Positions 1 through 11,799 of a stretch of 64,000 nucleotides of DNA are shown in pieces; positions within the stretch are counted from its first letter, which is position 1, and the number at the start of each line of letters is the position of its first letter. Both the position numbers and the translations under genes were made by a program. This stretch comes from Hofstenia miamia. Its lineage: Eukaryota > Xenacoelomorpha > Acoela. A model generated the notes under the pieces. The model was given only the letters and a program-made list of their open reading frames with translations. It was not told where the DNA came from and did no database searches. The stretch covers positions 736,720 through 800,719 of the forward strand of contig SCFE01000023.1 in NCBI GenBank assembly GCA_004352715.1, read 5' to 3'.

Positions 1-867
1 TTGTTTCACTTCCATGAAAACTTTGAAGGCAAGCTGCTCAAAACTTTCTTCAAGAGAGTTGATGACAACGTCGATCACTGTAGAATAAATGGGCTTGAAA
101 TGGGTATGAGCAGTTTCGGGATAATAGGCTTCACTGGAAACGCTTGAATAACCTTCCAAAAACTTCAGGACGTTTTTTTCGTTCCCTTGGTACTGTTGGT
201 GCTAAAATAAACTAGATAGACCTGTGAAAGAGGCCATCATCCCGCAAACAAAAAGATCAGCTAGTTCTTCCGCGGATTGCTGATATTTGTTCTTTTTGCA
301 GTGCTTGGGACAATTCTTAGCATGGCCAAAAAGTTTGCGATCCAACTTCAAACCGAGGAGAAGGGAAAATGCTTCTTACAAACATCTATCTTCGCCTTTC
401 ATTCAGGATAAAACTTCTCATCAAAAGCTGCTCTCCATAAAATCATTAATTCTTATAGTAGCCTTGAATTATTTTTTTAAATAGCGTGCTCGAAACGTCG
501 AACGAGTAACACTTAATTTCTTCACTCTAAAAGTTTGTGATTTATTTCTTCAAATCTTCTCTCGATCCTGTCACCTATCTTACCCAGCATTATTTCTTGT
601 TTTGGAGAGTGCTTTGCCAAAAAAACATATTTCACTGACTACAGTACCCATTGCATCTCTAAAAATCAACGAATCATTCATTAAAGATTTTACAGCAAGA
701 ATTAAGGAATATCCTTGACAATGAATTGCAATGGCTTTTGGCTGTTTTTTAGTGATAATAAGAGAAACACCTGAGCGTTTGCATATCATATTACTTGAAC
801 CATCGTACATTTGACCTGGACAATCTGACAAAGTCAATGAAAATCTAAACAATGCATTTTTAACCAT
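1..867 (-). pseudogene. Decayed hAT-like transposase (DUF4371/TTF-type), runs off the left edge
   Basis: Minus-strand reading of 867-580 gives a block with C-x-GQxYDGSSNM and, about 25 residues later, PKAIAIHCQGYSLILAV. This is the usual GQGYDGASNM...PKAxYxHCxxHxLNLAV signature of DUF4371/zinc-finger-MYM-type hAT transposases. Downstream (579-1) the reading needs several frame changes: a TRSTFRARY block near 510 recalls the TRW region, and the end (about 125-1) reads as a FKPIYSTVIDVVINSLEESFEQ block, matching the I-D-x-I-x-x-L-x-x-R-F stretch after it. Stops and frameshifts make it a pseudogene. The hAT C-terminal dimerisation region would lie to the left of the window. No terminal repeats were seen. 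Confidence 0.7.
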
Positions 868-1536
868 TTTGACTTTGAAGTATTCAAAAGTTTTTCCAAA
901 TTTTCAAAAAATTGTCTCCAAGCAAATTTAGAAATCTTGGGATATAGACACATTTATAAGTAAGTGTGCTTTGCAGTTACTGGTGAAAATTTGTTAAAGA
1001 AATTATTTCTATACATAAAAATATTAACTGTTTTTGAATGGAAAAGGGGTTTTTAGCAAGAACATTCAAATTCTTCCCATAGCTAGTGTTCGAACTATAA
1101 AGCTATCTAAAGCCGATGGCAGCAGCAGCTTGCCTAGCGTACTTTGTTTTCGGTCAACCTACCACCAAAGTTCCGTCCTGGAGCGCCGTGCACAAAGTCA
1201 GTCGTGAAGTAGGCCCGGGAACTTCTGATTTCGGCAAACTGATTTGTGCAGCCGCTCGTTTTAAGGATAAAAATAAAGGAGGAGACGGTTTTCTATCCAG
1301 TGGTAATTTAAGATTTGAGATTCTTTATTATTTAGTGAGTTATGAGGATTTAAAAATTCTTATGAAAAAAATCACAATTTTTAACAATGCCTTGGTTAAT
1401 AGCCTCGATGATAGTTTCACTTCACATGCTATCCAGTTCATAAAAACCAAGAAAATCTGTATTAACTTCCAAGTTCTTATGAACAGTTCTAATGGAAAAT
1501 TAAAGCTGTCACCATTAAACATCAGTACTTTCATTA
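868..1536. other. Intergenic, no recognisable gene
   Basis: A plus-strand ORF at 1116-1685 (189 codons) opens in somewhat GC-richer sequence (1110-1290) but shows no domain. It runs into the inverted repeat at 1537, so I do not treat it as a gene. The left part could hold the upstream portion of the neighbouring decayed transposase. Confidence 0.4.
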
Positions 1537-1580
1537 ACCCTAAACACAAAGAGGGGGGCCGAATCGGCCCTCTCTTTTAT
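1537..1580 (+). repeat. Left terminal inverted repeat with internal hairpin
   Basis: It matches the reverse complement of 2640-2682 with scattered mismatches and contains a G/C-rich palindrome centred near 1564. Confidence 0.6.
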
Positions 1581-2639
1581 TTCAAAAGTATTAAGGATAA
1601 AGTAATGAGCTACGACACAGTGAAAGATAAATTTTTGAACTACATCATTGCCAATTTTCAAAAAAAATATATTTATTCGTTTTGAATTTCTATGCAAAAA
1701 TTGTGACGTTACAAATGTTTGGAAAAATATAGGTGAAAAAGAACCTAAATTAATTGAGCATTAAAAATATAAAGAAACAGTTTACTTAGCTAATATTCTT
1801 TCTAGTTATTGTCAAAAACTTATTCTAGCAGGAAAACAGAAATTCTCTCAAGATCAGGCATTATTGCGCAATCATGACAACCATTTTAAGCACTTAAATG
1901 AATGAATAAATTAGAACTAAAGTCTATGAATATTGTTTATTCATGTTTCAAAAATCAAATACGTAACATAATACATATCCTAAGTTCACTTTCAAGGTCA
2001 ACGTTAAAAAATTTTTAAGAATATTATAAAATATCACAGCACACAACCACTAGGAATTGACATTTTCAGCTTGGGGCTCAGCATCAATGTCTCTAATTAT
2101 TTAGACCACATTTTATATGGTATGCAATCGTATTTAGTCATTATTGTCTTACTGTATTCAAAATATAGCACCAAATGGAAACTTCATAATTTTCTTATTT
2201 TAGAAATTGGCAATCTGGCCCCTCTCTCAACAAAAGTATGACACTGATTTTCGCCACAGACCCTTGTTTTATAACATAAACTATTTTTTGGAAGTCAATA
2301 CAAAACTTATTGACATACTAAAGCATACAAGGGCCATGCCTCCACAAAATTTTTCATCGCTACACTTTTTTTTGACAACCTCAACCCTTAACAATGATGA
2401 CTCAATCAATTTAATTATGTAAATATATCGATATCTATCAAAATATTGAGTATTTTAATGACATGCTGCACCAAAAACTTTTGAATTTTTTGCTAAAAAG
2501 AATTTGTTCAGACCCTCTTTGAAACAAGCCCCAATCAAAAAAATTATTCCTTTTTAACTTTATTTTGTTCCCAGTTTTTACAAAATGTCAGAAAAAATCA
2601 GCTAAAAAATAAATTTCAAGCAAAGTTATGACTAACAAA

Positions 2640-2682
2640 ACAACATGGGGGCCTAATCGCCCCCACTCAGTGCGTTTAGGGT
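2640..2682 (-). repeat. Right terminal inverted repeat with internal hairpin
   Basis: It is the inverted partner of 1537-1580. It has a 6 bp G/C stem with a 6-base loop at 2647-2664. Confidence 0.6.
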
Positions 2683-3967
2683 TATCAATAATGGAAGGAA
2701 ACCTGTTTCCACTAATTGTCTCTAGCTTCTTTGTTTGCTTTGCACACATTTACTTCAAATATGTACATTGATGTGATCAGTTATATTTGAATCCTTAGTT
2801 CCTATTTGAAATAGGCCTTGGGTAAAATCACCATTATCATCCTGCCCTTGCAAATCAATGCCTTGTCGGCCAAGGTAACGCATACATTTGACAATCGAAA
2901 GAAGGCATTTTCTTTCCAATTGGTTTTGGAGTTGGGTGTCTACGTTTAACAGTTTCGAGGTTAGTAGAACTAATTGACATGAGGTCGTGTTCTTGTAGCA
3001 AAATAGATTTTGGGGGCCTGGGAAACCCCAATGAGCTTTTTTCCAATTTGAAAATCCTCTTGAAATATATAGGCTTGATCCTTGTTCGCTTGACTCTCCA
3101 GATTACAAAGTCTTTTTTTTGCAATGGCAATAGAAACATTCCATAGCATAAAATGGCAAAAAATGACAAGCATAAAATACAATCGTTCGGCTGAAAAAAA
3201 TATTTTTAAGACAGTGTTAATGTAATAAAAAAGACGCATTTTGGAACTATGAATTCCTAAAATATCTCGTCCACTTGTTGTGATTAATTTTGACTCGGAT
3301 AGATACATTTTACTTATGGGCACTATACCTAAATTAGAGATCTACAGTGCGGGTTCCATCTCAGTCCGGATTAAATAATGTGGTACCGTTAACGGGATTC
3401 GTTAGTACTCTAAAAATATTTAGGGTTACCTGCAATTCAGTATAGACTTCTGTTTTTTAAGAAATGAATGGATTATTTTGTTTTCTTATTTTTTGTCAAT
3501 AACATTTTGAGGTAACAGTAACGTAAGTAGGATTTACGGTACCAGTAGTAAAAAATTTAAACTATACGATATCAGACGGGACTAGAACAAGATTTTTGTG
3601 GTACCAAGTGTTGAGGCTAGATCATTAATTTAAAAAAAATGATAAGATGTAAAATTTTTGAAAATTAATGTTTTTATTGTATTGCCTAATGAATAATCTA
3701 AGTAAATTCATTCAAATAATACATTAACTTCTTAAGTGCTCAACTACCTTGTTTATGTTCACTAATATATTGTAATGAACGGCCATTAGCAATACTGCAG
3801 AAGTCATTTATTGATAGTCACTCATTGTAAGAATTCTATTTTATACTATTAGCTCAATCAAGTGCAATCAGAGATGATTTAGATACATGGTCTTAAATAT
3901 GATAATTACATGTCTCACCTAACCATATGCAGCAACTATTAAGGTTGACATATAAACTATGTTTTTT
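2683..3967. other. Intergenic, no gene recognised
   Basis: Two overlapping minus-strand ORFs (2855-3169, 2970-3323) show no domains and no coding-like composition. The stretch 3340-3610 has scattered G/C-richer GGTACC-type motifs but no readable element. Confidence 0.5.
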
Positions 3968-4232
3968 CAGTGGCGCCGGATGTGGGTGGCAATCGCTACC
4001 CCAATATTCATATTGGGGTACTTGTGCCACCCCAATATCTTAATTCAACATGCTGCCTAAAATGCATGTTAACACATTCTTTAAAGACTTCTTTTATTGC
4101 AAAGTTTCCAATTGATTGAATATTATTGTATAATTATTTTGCGTTGTACAACCATTGAAAAAACGTGTAGGCAATCGCGAATTGTCAGCACTCTTTGCCA
4201 TAGGAGTGCACAGAAGGGAGGGCAGACGGCCA
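3968..4232. mobile_element. Possible small element starting CAGTGGCG with a nested palindrome
   Basis: CAGTGGCGCCGG at 3968 is a common start of non-autonomous DNA transposons in invertebrates. A possible partner is the minus-strand reading TAGTGGCCGTC ending at 4232. The repeats are short and imperfect and no target duplication was found. The interval contains the 49 bp nested palindrome listed separately. Confidence 0.3.
3984..4032. repeat. Nested 49 bp palindrome
   Basis: The inner stem is TACCCCAATAT (3997-4007) with its exact complement at 4010-4020 and a 2-base loop. The outer stem is GGGTGGCA (3984-3991) with TGCCACCC (4025-4032). The arms are perfect, and the spacers between stems are 5 and 4 bases. 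Confidence 0.85.
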
Positions 4233-5143
4233 CTACCTCCTCCAATCAAGAATAAATAGTAGAAAATGTGATGTTTCAAACTGACTAATGCTAAACTGGA
4301 AACAGTTATTTGTTTTATTCCCAGGAATTTTTAAAAATACTCATAACTCACGAACTAACAAAGAAACCAAAATCTGGGAACTTTGATTTTGCGAACGATC
4401 GCCTCAACTGGATTAAGTGTAGGCAGTATTTCAAAAAAAGCTGCTATCGGCTTTAAGTCCACTGGTATTCTGATTATTAGCAATGGGAAGAATTTCAAAG
4501 AAAACAAATTTTCATTGAAAAATACTAAGATAAATCAAGAGGTTTCATTCAAATGCACATAAATGTATTTAATAAAGACTACACATCAATATTTAGAACC
4601 AATATTTTAAAAATATTTTTAACCATGTATAAAATATGGATCAAATATTTTGTAGATTTAATGTCACACTCATCAATTCTTGGAACAGATAGTTTATAGG
4701 AAATTCTCTTGAATCAAAATCATAGAGAATTGATAATTTCACTTCTACATCTGTAAATATGATAAAATTCCTGTTCAAATTTACAATGTAAGTTGCAGCA
4801 GTGTTAAAAACCAATTATTTAAGCTGATTATATTGAAATGTATAAATTGAAAAATAGTTATTGAACCAAGAACCAAATATAAATTTTCATAACTAACCTA
4901 ACCCATACTCGACACACATTTTTACACAAACTCACACACACACGCACAAAATATGTCTCTACCCCATACACACACTCACATATATCACACAGACAATTTT
5001 TATATGTGCGATAATCTCTATATATACACACATTTTAATATATGTGGGAGAGATGTATAAAAAAATATATAAAATTTAAAAAAAAATATACTCTCACACT
5101 TTTTTTTTTATTAAATATTTTTCTTAGATAAAAAAAAAATCTA

Positions 5144-5150
<7 letters not shown>
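4233..5150. other. Intergenic with one dispersed repeat and a CA-rich tract
   Basis: No gene is seen. The 108 bp dispersed repeat is at 4520-4627. A degenerate CACACA-rich tract runs about 4918-4990, leading into AT microsatellite and a gap. Confidence 0.5.
4520..4627 (+). repeat. 108 bp dispersed repeat, copy A
   Basis: This segment matches 13959-14066 in the same orientation with only a couple of differences (for example C/T near 4550 and G/A near 4565). The flanks on both sides differ, so the boundaries are fairly sharp. It contains no ORF. It is probably a short piece of an interspersed element; the family is unknown. Confidence 0.85.
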
Positions 5151-5176
<26 letters not shown>

Positions 5177-5301
5177 NNNNNNNNNNNNNNNNNNNNNNNN
5201 NNNNNNNNNNNNNNNNNNNNNNNNNNNNNNNNNNNNNNNNNNNNNNNNNNNNNNNNNNNNNNNNNNNNNNNNNNNNNNNNNNNATATATATATATATATA
5301 G
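5151..5301. repeat. (AT)n microsatellite broken by a 107 N gap
   Basis: AT dinucleotide repeats flank an N run at 5177-5283. The gap probably reflects an array too long to assemble. Confidence 0.9.
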
Positions 5302-6548
5302 ATTTCTGAGGATTTGTTGAAGTATTATAGAAAAATATAGGTAGACTAAAATGTCTAAAAAATAGAGGTGTATCAAAAAATCAATATTTTAAATATACAA
5401 ATAACATGGTGCTTTATGTGCAGTTAGATCACATACATAATTCATAAGAAAAAGCCTAGCATTAAGTCATTACGTAGATCTAAATATAAATAATTAAAAT
5501 ATATTGGTGAGTAAAAATACAAAATTTTGCCTCCACAATGTTGAATCGCTTCCGGCGTCTCTGTGTTTCTCGTTGGCTGTAGGCACTAGTACACTAATAA
5601 ATTTGAAATTTGCGCTTCATTTTGATGAATCATGGTAATTATAGAGTAAGGCAACAAAATATATAAAAATACCTTGGTTTGCAATAATATTGCTACGTAC
5701 ATTATTTATATTCAGGATATTCAAATTTTAATGGTTAAATAAATCATTTCTATGCATAAAGCTTAATTATGTGAAATCCTATAATATAAATGAGGCCATC
5801 TATACACCTACAATAATGGACTCGATTTTGTTGTGATTCTATACACTCTTTTGCATTAGGTGTTACCATGCTTTGAATGGGATTTCAATATTAAATGTTT
5901 AATTAAAGAGTGTCATATGCTAAAATTGTGAATATAAATCATTTTACCAATGTATGATGACCACATATATTAGTTCATAAAGTTTTTGAATACTTCTCTA
6001 AGTGGTAGTAATAGCCATTTATTGATTTTTGTGAATCTATGCAAAATCAAGTAATTTTCTTGGTTATGACCCTGTAGATGTACATTTTAAAATGTTTTTT
6101 TAACAATTTGCTTAGACTATAATATGACATAATTCAGTAATAATTGATATGGAAGCACTGCAAAACTTATTCAAATCGGCATTTTGAAAAAGTTTATCAC
6201 TTTATTGAGATATTGAGAGATTCATTTTTATGAAATGCTCATATATTTTTATTTTAATAAACACTTAATTAAGAGGCTCCTCTAAAATTGAGGCTAGACT
6301 TTCCTTTAATGTGTTTCTTCAATTTACTTATTTTCTTATGTAAATCAAACTTCATCAAACGACTAATTCAATTAGTTCCTACTTAGTACCGTAATCATGC
6401 TTCTTGTTTTGTTCCTTTGAATATTATGATGGTAATTGATAGCAATCAACTTCTACATACGAAAATCATGTGGTTTTCGACTTTTGGTGACTCTACAATA
6501 GCATGTTCTTGGCATTCCTTGAGTGATTTTCTTTGTAGATTTCTGTCG
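5302..6548. other. Intergenic, nothing recognised
   Basis: AT-rich sequence with no coding-like ORF and no repeat shared with the rest of the window that I could see. Confidence 0.5.
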
Positions 6549-6596
<48 letters not shown>

Positions 6597-6600
6597 ATAT
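6549..6600. repeat. (AT)n microsatellite
   Basis: About 50 bp of TA repeats with one AAA interruption. Confidence 0.9.
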
Positions 6601-7009
6601 TTTATATTTAATGACTATAGTAACTCAAAAGTTCAACGTTCCGGTAATCATCAGAATGTACTAGAACACTAAAGCAGATGGAAGAATGATAAACTTAGGC
6701 ATAATCGCATACATAATACTATCAAAATGTACTAAACCGTAACCGCAGTTACAAAACTCTAGTAATTCATTTCATGGTTTTTATAAATTCCTGGTGTTTT
6801 ATATCCAATTAGGTTGCGCTTCAATAAAATAGCCAAGAACTGGAAACACATATTTCAAATACTGAATTAACAGATTTGTGTGTTTACCACTCATGTCTTA
6901 ACTTGTTTTTATTTCTGATCCATGTTACATTTTAGTAGTCTCTAGTTATGAACACGATGCAAATATTAGCCTACAAACAACATTTGCATTTGGTTCTAAG
7001 TTTTCCAAA
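6601..7009. other. Intergenic, nothing recognised
   Basis: AT-rich, no ORF of note. It ends at the short (AT)n tract that abuts retrotransposon copy 1. Confidence 0.5.
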
Positions 7010-7024
7010 TATATATATATATAT

Positions 7025-7515
7025 AATAATAAACGCATAAGAAAATCATATTCAAGATACAACTATTCTACAAAGATATTGATCAAAGAACAGAAAAAAA
7101 GTAGCAAATTTTCCAGATAAATAATTAAAATTGATGGTTAGAATACAATGAAACGAAGGAAAAAGAAACAAAGTAACAATGTGGTGATTGACTTGGTGGA
7201 CACAAATTTGCAGACAAGCACAGGGCTCACGAAGCAATTTGCAAATCTAACGTTATCACCAACACAACCTAGAGGAGCAGCCTCTGCTGGCCTGAGATGT
7301 CCCGTTGAAAATTGTGCCAATTTGTTAATGGTGTAATCCAGCACCTTGAGCGACATACCAAAGGTGTTATTCCGGGTTCCGTTCCCAGAGATTGGCGACA
7401 ATAAATATGTGTGTAATTGTGGCAAATTACTGTCAAAAAGGTCACGTTACTCACACAATCAGAGATGCCACGCACATGCTAGGTTGATGGAAGCTCCTAA
7501 TACTGATCTGCCAAC
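7025..7515 (+). pseudogene. 5' fragment of the same RLE retrotransposon, copy 1
   Basis: This segment closely matches 8766-9275 from the non-coding leader through the N-terminal zinc finger. It starts directly after an (AT)n tract at 7010-7024 and is cut by a 10 bp gap at 7516-7525, beyond which the sequence no longer matches the element. It keeps the ATG (7148) and the CGA codon that copy 2 has lost. It has its own damage: small deletions around 7315-7335 that bring a stop after the first finger cysteines, and another near 7400 that removes the residues just before the second Cys-rich stretch. Only about 490 bp of element is present. Confidence 0.85.
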
Positions 7516-7525
7516 NNNNNNNNNN
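7516..7525. other. Assembly gap, 10 N
   Basis: A 10-base N run within retrotransposon copy 1. The sequence changes from element to unrelated DNA across it, so element sequence may be missing or the join may be wrong. Confidence 0.95.
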
Positions 7526-8765
7526 ATGCAACACACATCAAGTATTTGCTTTAACTGACAAAACCTTTAGTTTGAACTTTAATAAATGAACATATATTAA
7601 ACAGTTGAGTGATAAACTGATATAACTGGGCCAATGTCATCTTCTTCTGAACCACTTGCTCCATTCAGTTATTTTGAGTTAACTGGGTCATGGTCATACA
7701 GTCTTAAAAATTTACCACTGACATATTCCCATCTTGAACCAGTATTAAGCCACCATTTGTTTCTACTTTCTACTGTTTATTGGCAGTAAGTTAATTCGAC
7801 AAAAAAACTACAATATAATTATACAGTATATTGATTTTCAAAGAAATATTTTTTATGGCTAAAGTTCAAAGTTCAGAGAAGAATTTGAGTTTGAATTTTT
7901 TAAAGTAATAATATTAATAACCAAGAATATAGAAATGATAGGCTTCCATCCTTAATATGTTTCTGAAAAAACATACAAATATAAGTCATTGAACTCTAAT
8001 GCTTAAAGTGTTTTCGTAATGAGTCATGGTAGCTTTGATTTCAAACAGAAATGGAGGTAAAATGAAGTCAATTTAATTTCAAAATAATTTTCCATCTACA
8101 CTACTAAATTCATCCACTAGAGGGCTAATAAATCTTAAATTCAATTTCGTGTAATGTAAGGAGGAAGTGCTGTGAGGAGTTTTTTCATATGTAGGCTATA
8201 TTTCAAAAAAGAAGTGGTATAAAAAGTAATTTTTTATTTGAAATTATCATACATTAAATAAGAGGATAATAGTTTAAAAGCTTTCCTTGCAATAAATTGT
8301 TAAAGATATTTAGAATTACAAAATTCAATAACTTTTAAATTTTTTCATTGGGCACAATTGGAAATCCCACTTTCCAACTTGCCAGTCTGCACCTGATTCA
8401 GAATATTTCGTAGAAGTAAAAAAATAGAAAAAAGCAATGCTTAGTTTGTGACTTTTTGGAAAAACAATTTGATTTTTAATGAATTTTTCATTTTATGCAA
8501 TTTAGATGTAAGCTTTAAATGCAAACTTGGCCTTACTATCTTTCTTTGTAGTTATTGCAAATGCCTGAAAGTCATTCAATGTAATTGGTTTTTTGAACTG
8601 ATTTAAGTTTGAGTTATTAAACTGCAATTATTGTAACATTGGTCACTGCTGGTTGTTATTTATTGGCCAGCCTAGTGTTTTCTCATGTCTAGTGTTTTCA
8701 TGTCATGTTTGTAAAGATGTTAATATCTAAATTGTATATAATGGTTGGAACCATGACGCTTGTGG
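7526..8765. other. Spacer between the two retrotransposon copies
   Basis: AT-rich with no gene. It does not match either element copy. The last 150 bp before 8766 (with ATGTCTAGTGTTTTCATGTC-like repeats) could be 5' leader of copy 2 that is absent from copy 1. Confidence 0.45.
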
Positions 8766-11700
8766 AATAATAAACGCATAAGAAAATCATATTCAAGATA
8801 CAACTATTCTACAAAGATATTGATCAAAGAACAGAAAAATAAAAAGTAGCAAATTTCCAGATAAATATTTAAAGTTGAAGGTTAGAATACAATGAAATGA
8901 AGGAAAAAGAAACAAATTAACAGTGTGGTGATTGACTTGGTGGCCACAAATGTGCAGACAAGCACAGGGCTCACACAGCAATTTTCAAATCTAACATTAT
9001 CACCAACACAACCTAGAGGAGCAGCCTCTGCTGGCCTGAGATGTCCCATTGAAAATTGCGCAATGTGTCTCTCTGTTAATGGCGCAACCCAGCACCTTGA
9101 GCGACATACCAAAGGTGTTATTCCAGGGTCCGTTCCCAGAGATTGGCTGGAGAGCAACAATAAATATGTGTGTAATTGTGGCAAATTACTGTTCAAAAGA
9201 TCACGTCACTCACACAATCAGAGATGCCATGCACATGCTAGGTTGATGGAAGCTCCTAATACTGATCTGCCAACTCTTGCTGAGGTTGTGAGCCTAAGGA
9301 GACCCACTCTGAAGCATGTTCCAGCAAAGGCGAGGCAAGCATTCAGCCAGGTCCTGCAAGATGCTATCAGTAAGGCAATCCATCAGAACACTATGGACGC
9401 ATACATTCACTTGCTGATGTTGCATAAGTGTGTCTTGCCCACTGCCAAAAGAGCTGGGAAGAACTCTCATAAAGCCAACATAGTGGCACTTTGCAACCAC
9501 TGGATGGATGGTGACAAAGTTGCCCTGTGGCGAGATGTGGAACGAGCTGCAATTAAATTGCAACCAGACAAGAAAACTGTCCATTCAGACGTGCTGAGGA
9601 GGGCTTGTTCAGGAAGGCTAGTAGAGTCCTGTGCTCTAAGGGACTTGCTCTGAACTCAGATGAGACTAAGTGCCTTCTAGCTGAAAAACACCTGATCCAG
9701 GCAGCTCCAGTGATACCTGCTATTAATTCTGCTCCTGTTCAGTTAGGTCCAGATTTCAAGATATTGGATATTCTACGTTCCTTCCCTAAGGGAACAGCAT
9801 GCGGACCATCAGGATTGAGAATTGACCACCTTTGTGAGGCAGCTGAAGCAACCTTGCCAGTGTCTTTCATTTCTACCCTGAGACAATTCATGAATCACCT
9901 TGTCTCTGGTAAAGCTCCTCGAGAGGTTGCCCCAGTGCTCGCTGGAGCAGCTTTAGTCGCCCTGAGAAAGTCTGCCCCAGCTGCTCAGTTAGATATACGA
10001 CCCATTGCGGTGGGAGAGATCTATCGACGTCTTGCTGGGAAATGCATTTGTGCAGTCACAAGTGAGGAAGCCCGTCAGCTCTTTCAACCTCACCAGTTTG
10101 GAGTTGCGTGTCCTGGAGGTATGGAAAAAGTTGTACACAAGCTGAGGGAAGTTGTGAAAGAACACTGGAACGACGATGACTTCGCAATTTTGAAAGTTGA
10201 CATGCGAAATGCTTTCAATACTGTATCCAGACAAGCAGTCATGGATGAATGCTCGAAGCACTTCCCTGAAATACTTCCATGGGTCATTTACTGCTATCAG
10301 ACACATCCTAGGTTGTGGCACGTGACTGGCGAGTTTTTATCAGCAGCTGGAGTGCAACAAGGCGATCCTTTAGGGCCTTTGATGTTCGCTATCGCACTTA
10401 ACAGATTGGTGCTCGAGATTGACGAGATTGACGACTTGCTACTGAATATGTGGTATTTGGACGACGGAGTGATTTGTGGAACCAGATCGTCTATTATGAG
10501 ATGCCTGGCCTGCATCCAACAGGCAATGGAGTGGTCAGGACTGGAGCTCAACCTCAAAAAATGCGAGATTTTCTGCCGCCTCGACCTGTCTGCATTCCCC
10601 GAGGAGATCAAAAAATTCCACCAGCCGAATCTGGAAATTCTTGGAGCGCCAATTGGAAGTAATGACTATTGCAATGATTACATCGTTTCCAAGTCTCAAG
10701 CAGCTGAGATGCTTCTGAACAAGCTGCCAACCCTTGGAGATCCACAAATAGCAATTTCACTCCTGCGACAATGTGGAAGCTTTTGTAAGCTAGCACACCT
10801 TGCCAGGTGCTGTCCGCCGGATCAGGCACAGGAGATGTTGGGTCATTTTGACGACGCAGTGCTAAGTTGTTTCGAGGAAATAACTGCAATAGAGCTTTCG
10901 GAGGTCGCCAGGAAACAGGCACAACTAGGGCTGAGTTGTGGGGGAATTGGCCTGCTTTCCCTTAAGCTGCATGCACCCGCGGCTTACATCTCTTCTGTGG
11001 CATCCTCGGGAATTATTGCCAATTTGAAATTCAGCATTCAGTCCTACAATGACCAAGTGAAGGTAGAAGACAAATTACAAATAGCCGGGAATGAGTTTCC
11101 AAGTTGATGGAAACGTCAGGTATCACTTTCAGCTTGTATAGAAAAGAAATGTCTTTCTGACTTGTTGGAAGAAGCTGAAAGTCCATCGGAACGAGTCCGT
11201 CTTCTTGAAGTTTCATCACCAAATGCATCCACGTGGTTGACGGCCACCCCATCCCCCGGGTTGGGCTTCAGACTTGAACCAGAGGAAGTACAGGTTCTTC
11301 TAAAGCACAGACTGGGACTACCCCTGGCGTGTACAGGCCCCAAGTGTCCATTGTGTCCAGAGAATCTGCTTGATCCCCTTGGACACCATGCGCTGACATG
11401 CATGAGAGGGCCAGATGTGATATTCCGCCACAACATCATACGGGATTCTATCTTCAACTGTGAAAGTAGAGCCTTAATGAATCCCATACTCGAACAGGGT
11501 GCCAACTTGGATCACTCGAGCTCACTGACACGGCCTGTGGATGTTCTGATCCCCGTCTGGTCCCTTGGAAAAGCAGGAGCAATAGACGTCACCGTAGCAC
11601 ACCCGCTCAATCCTCTCAACATTGACGGAGCGAGTGCCACGACCGGCTACTGCCTAGAGGCTGCTGAGCTAAAGAAGCACTGCGAGAATGACGACAAATG

Positions 11701-11799
11701 TGAAGAGCTTGGTTGGGAGTGTCTCCCCCTCGCAGTGACACCCTACGGCTCGTGGGGCATTCAAGCAATGAGGACCATCAGGAAGATCGCCAGTAGGCT
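8766..11799 (+). mobile_element. Near full-length RLE-type non-LTR retrotransposon, copy 2
   Basis: This is a retrotransposon whose protein order, from zinc finger through reverse transcriptase and CCHC knuckle to restriction-like endonuclease, matches the R2/R4/NeSL/Hero type of LINE. Such elements nick target DNA with the endonuclease and prime cDNA synthesis there. The shared sequence with copy 1 starts at 8766, so the 5' boundary is set by comparison only; copy 2 may extend further left. The 3' end is lost in a 315 bp gap (11800-12114) whose right edge is (AT)n. No poly(A) or target-site duplication can be read. The body is clearly more GC-rich than the flanks. The clade is not resolved. 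Confidence 0.85.
8892..11799 (+). pseudogene. Broken ORF of the RLE retrotransposon (zinc finger - RT - CCHC - endonuclease)
   Basis: About 969 codons are readable with three lesions. The start was chosen at 8892 because copy 1 has an intact ATG-AAA-CGA-AGG there; here the third codon is TGA (8898-8900). A one-base-type frameshift lies near 9590-9605, and an in-frame TGA sits at 11105-11107. Domains in order: an N-terminal C2H2 finger (C-x4-C-x11-H-x3-H, around 9040-9100) with further Cys/His to about 9235; a GPSGLR segment near 9810; RT motif A with KVDMRNAF (Asp codon 10199-10201); motif B GVQQGDPLGP near 10350-10380; motif C YLDD at 10454-10465; a GGIGLLS segment near 10940; a CCHC knuckle C-x2-C-x9-H-x4-C at 11345-11401; and a PD-(D/E)xK-like endonuclease with Asp codons at 11540-11542 and 11585-11587, followed by a Lys-rich stretch and a GW...YGSWG block near 11710-11760. 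The C-terminus runs into the gap. It cannot make an active protein as read. Confidence 0.85.

Larger units (their letters stand above)
1537..2682. mobile_element. 1.15 kb element with terminal inverted repeats and TA target site
   Basis: The left end reads ACCCTAAACACAAAGAG and the right end, on the minus strand, reads ACCCTAAACGCACTGAG. The similarity continues for roughly 40 bp through a G/C-rich block. Each end contains its own small hairpin: GGCCGA-A-TCGGCC near 1558-1570 on the left and GGGGGC-CTAATC-GCCCCC at 2647-2664 on the right. The repeats are flanked by TA on both sides (1535-1536 and 2683-2684), as expected for Tc1/mariner-type insertion, although a 2 bp match is weak. No transposase is visible inside, so it would be non-autonomous. 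Confidence 0.55.

Noticed and set aside
1116-1685. 189-codon plus-strand ORF as a gene
   Set aside because: No recognisable domain. It runs through the left inverted repeat of the element at 1537, and its second half is AT-rich like non-coding DNA.
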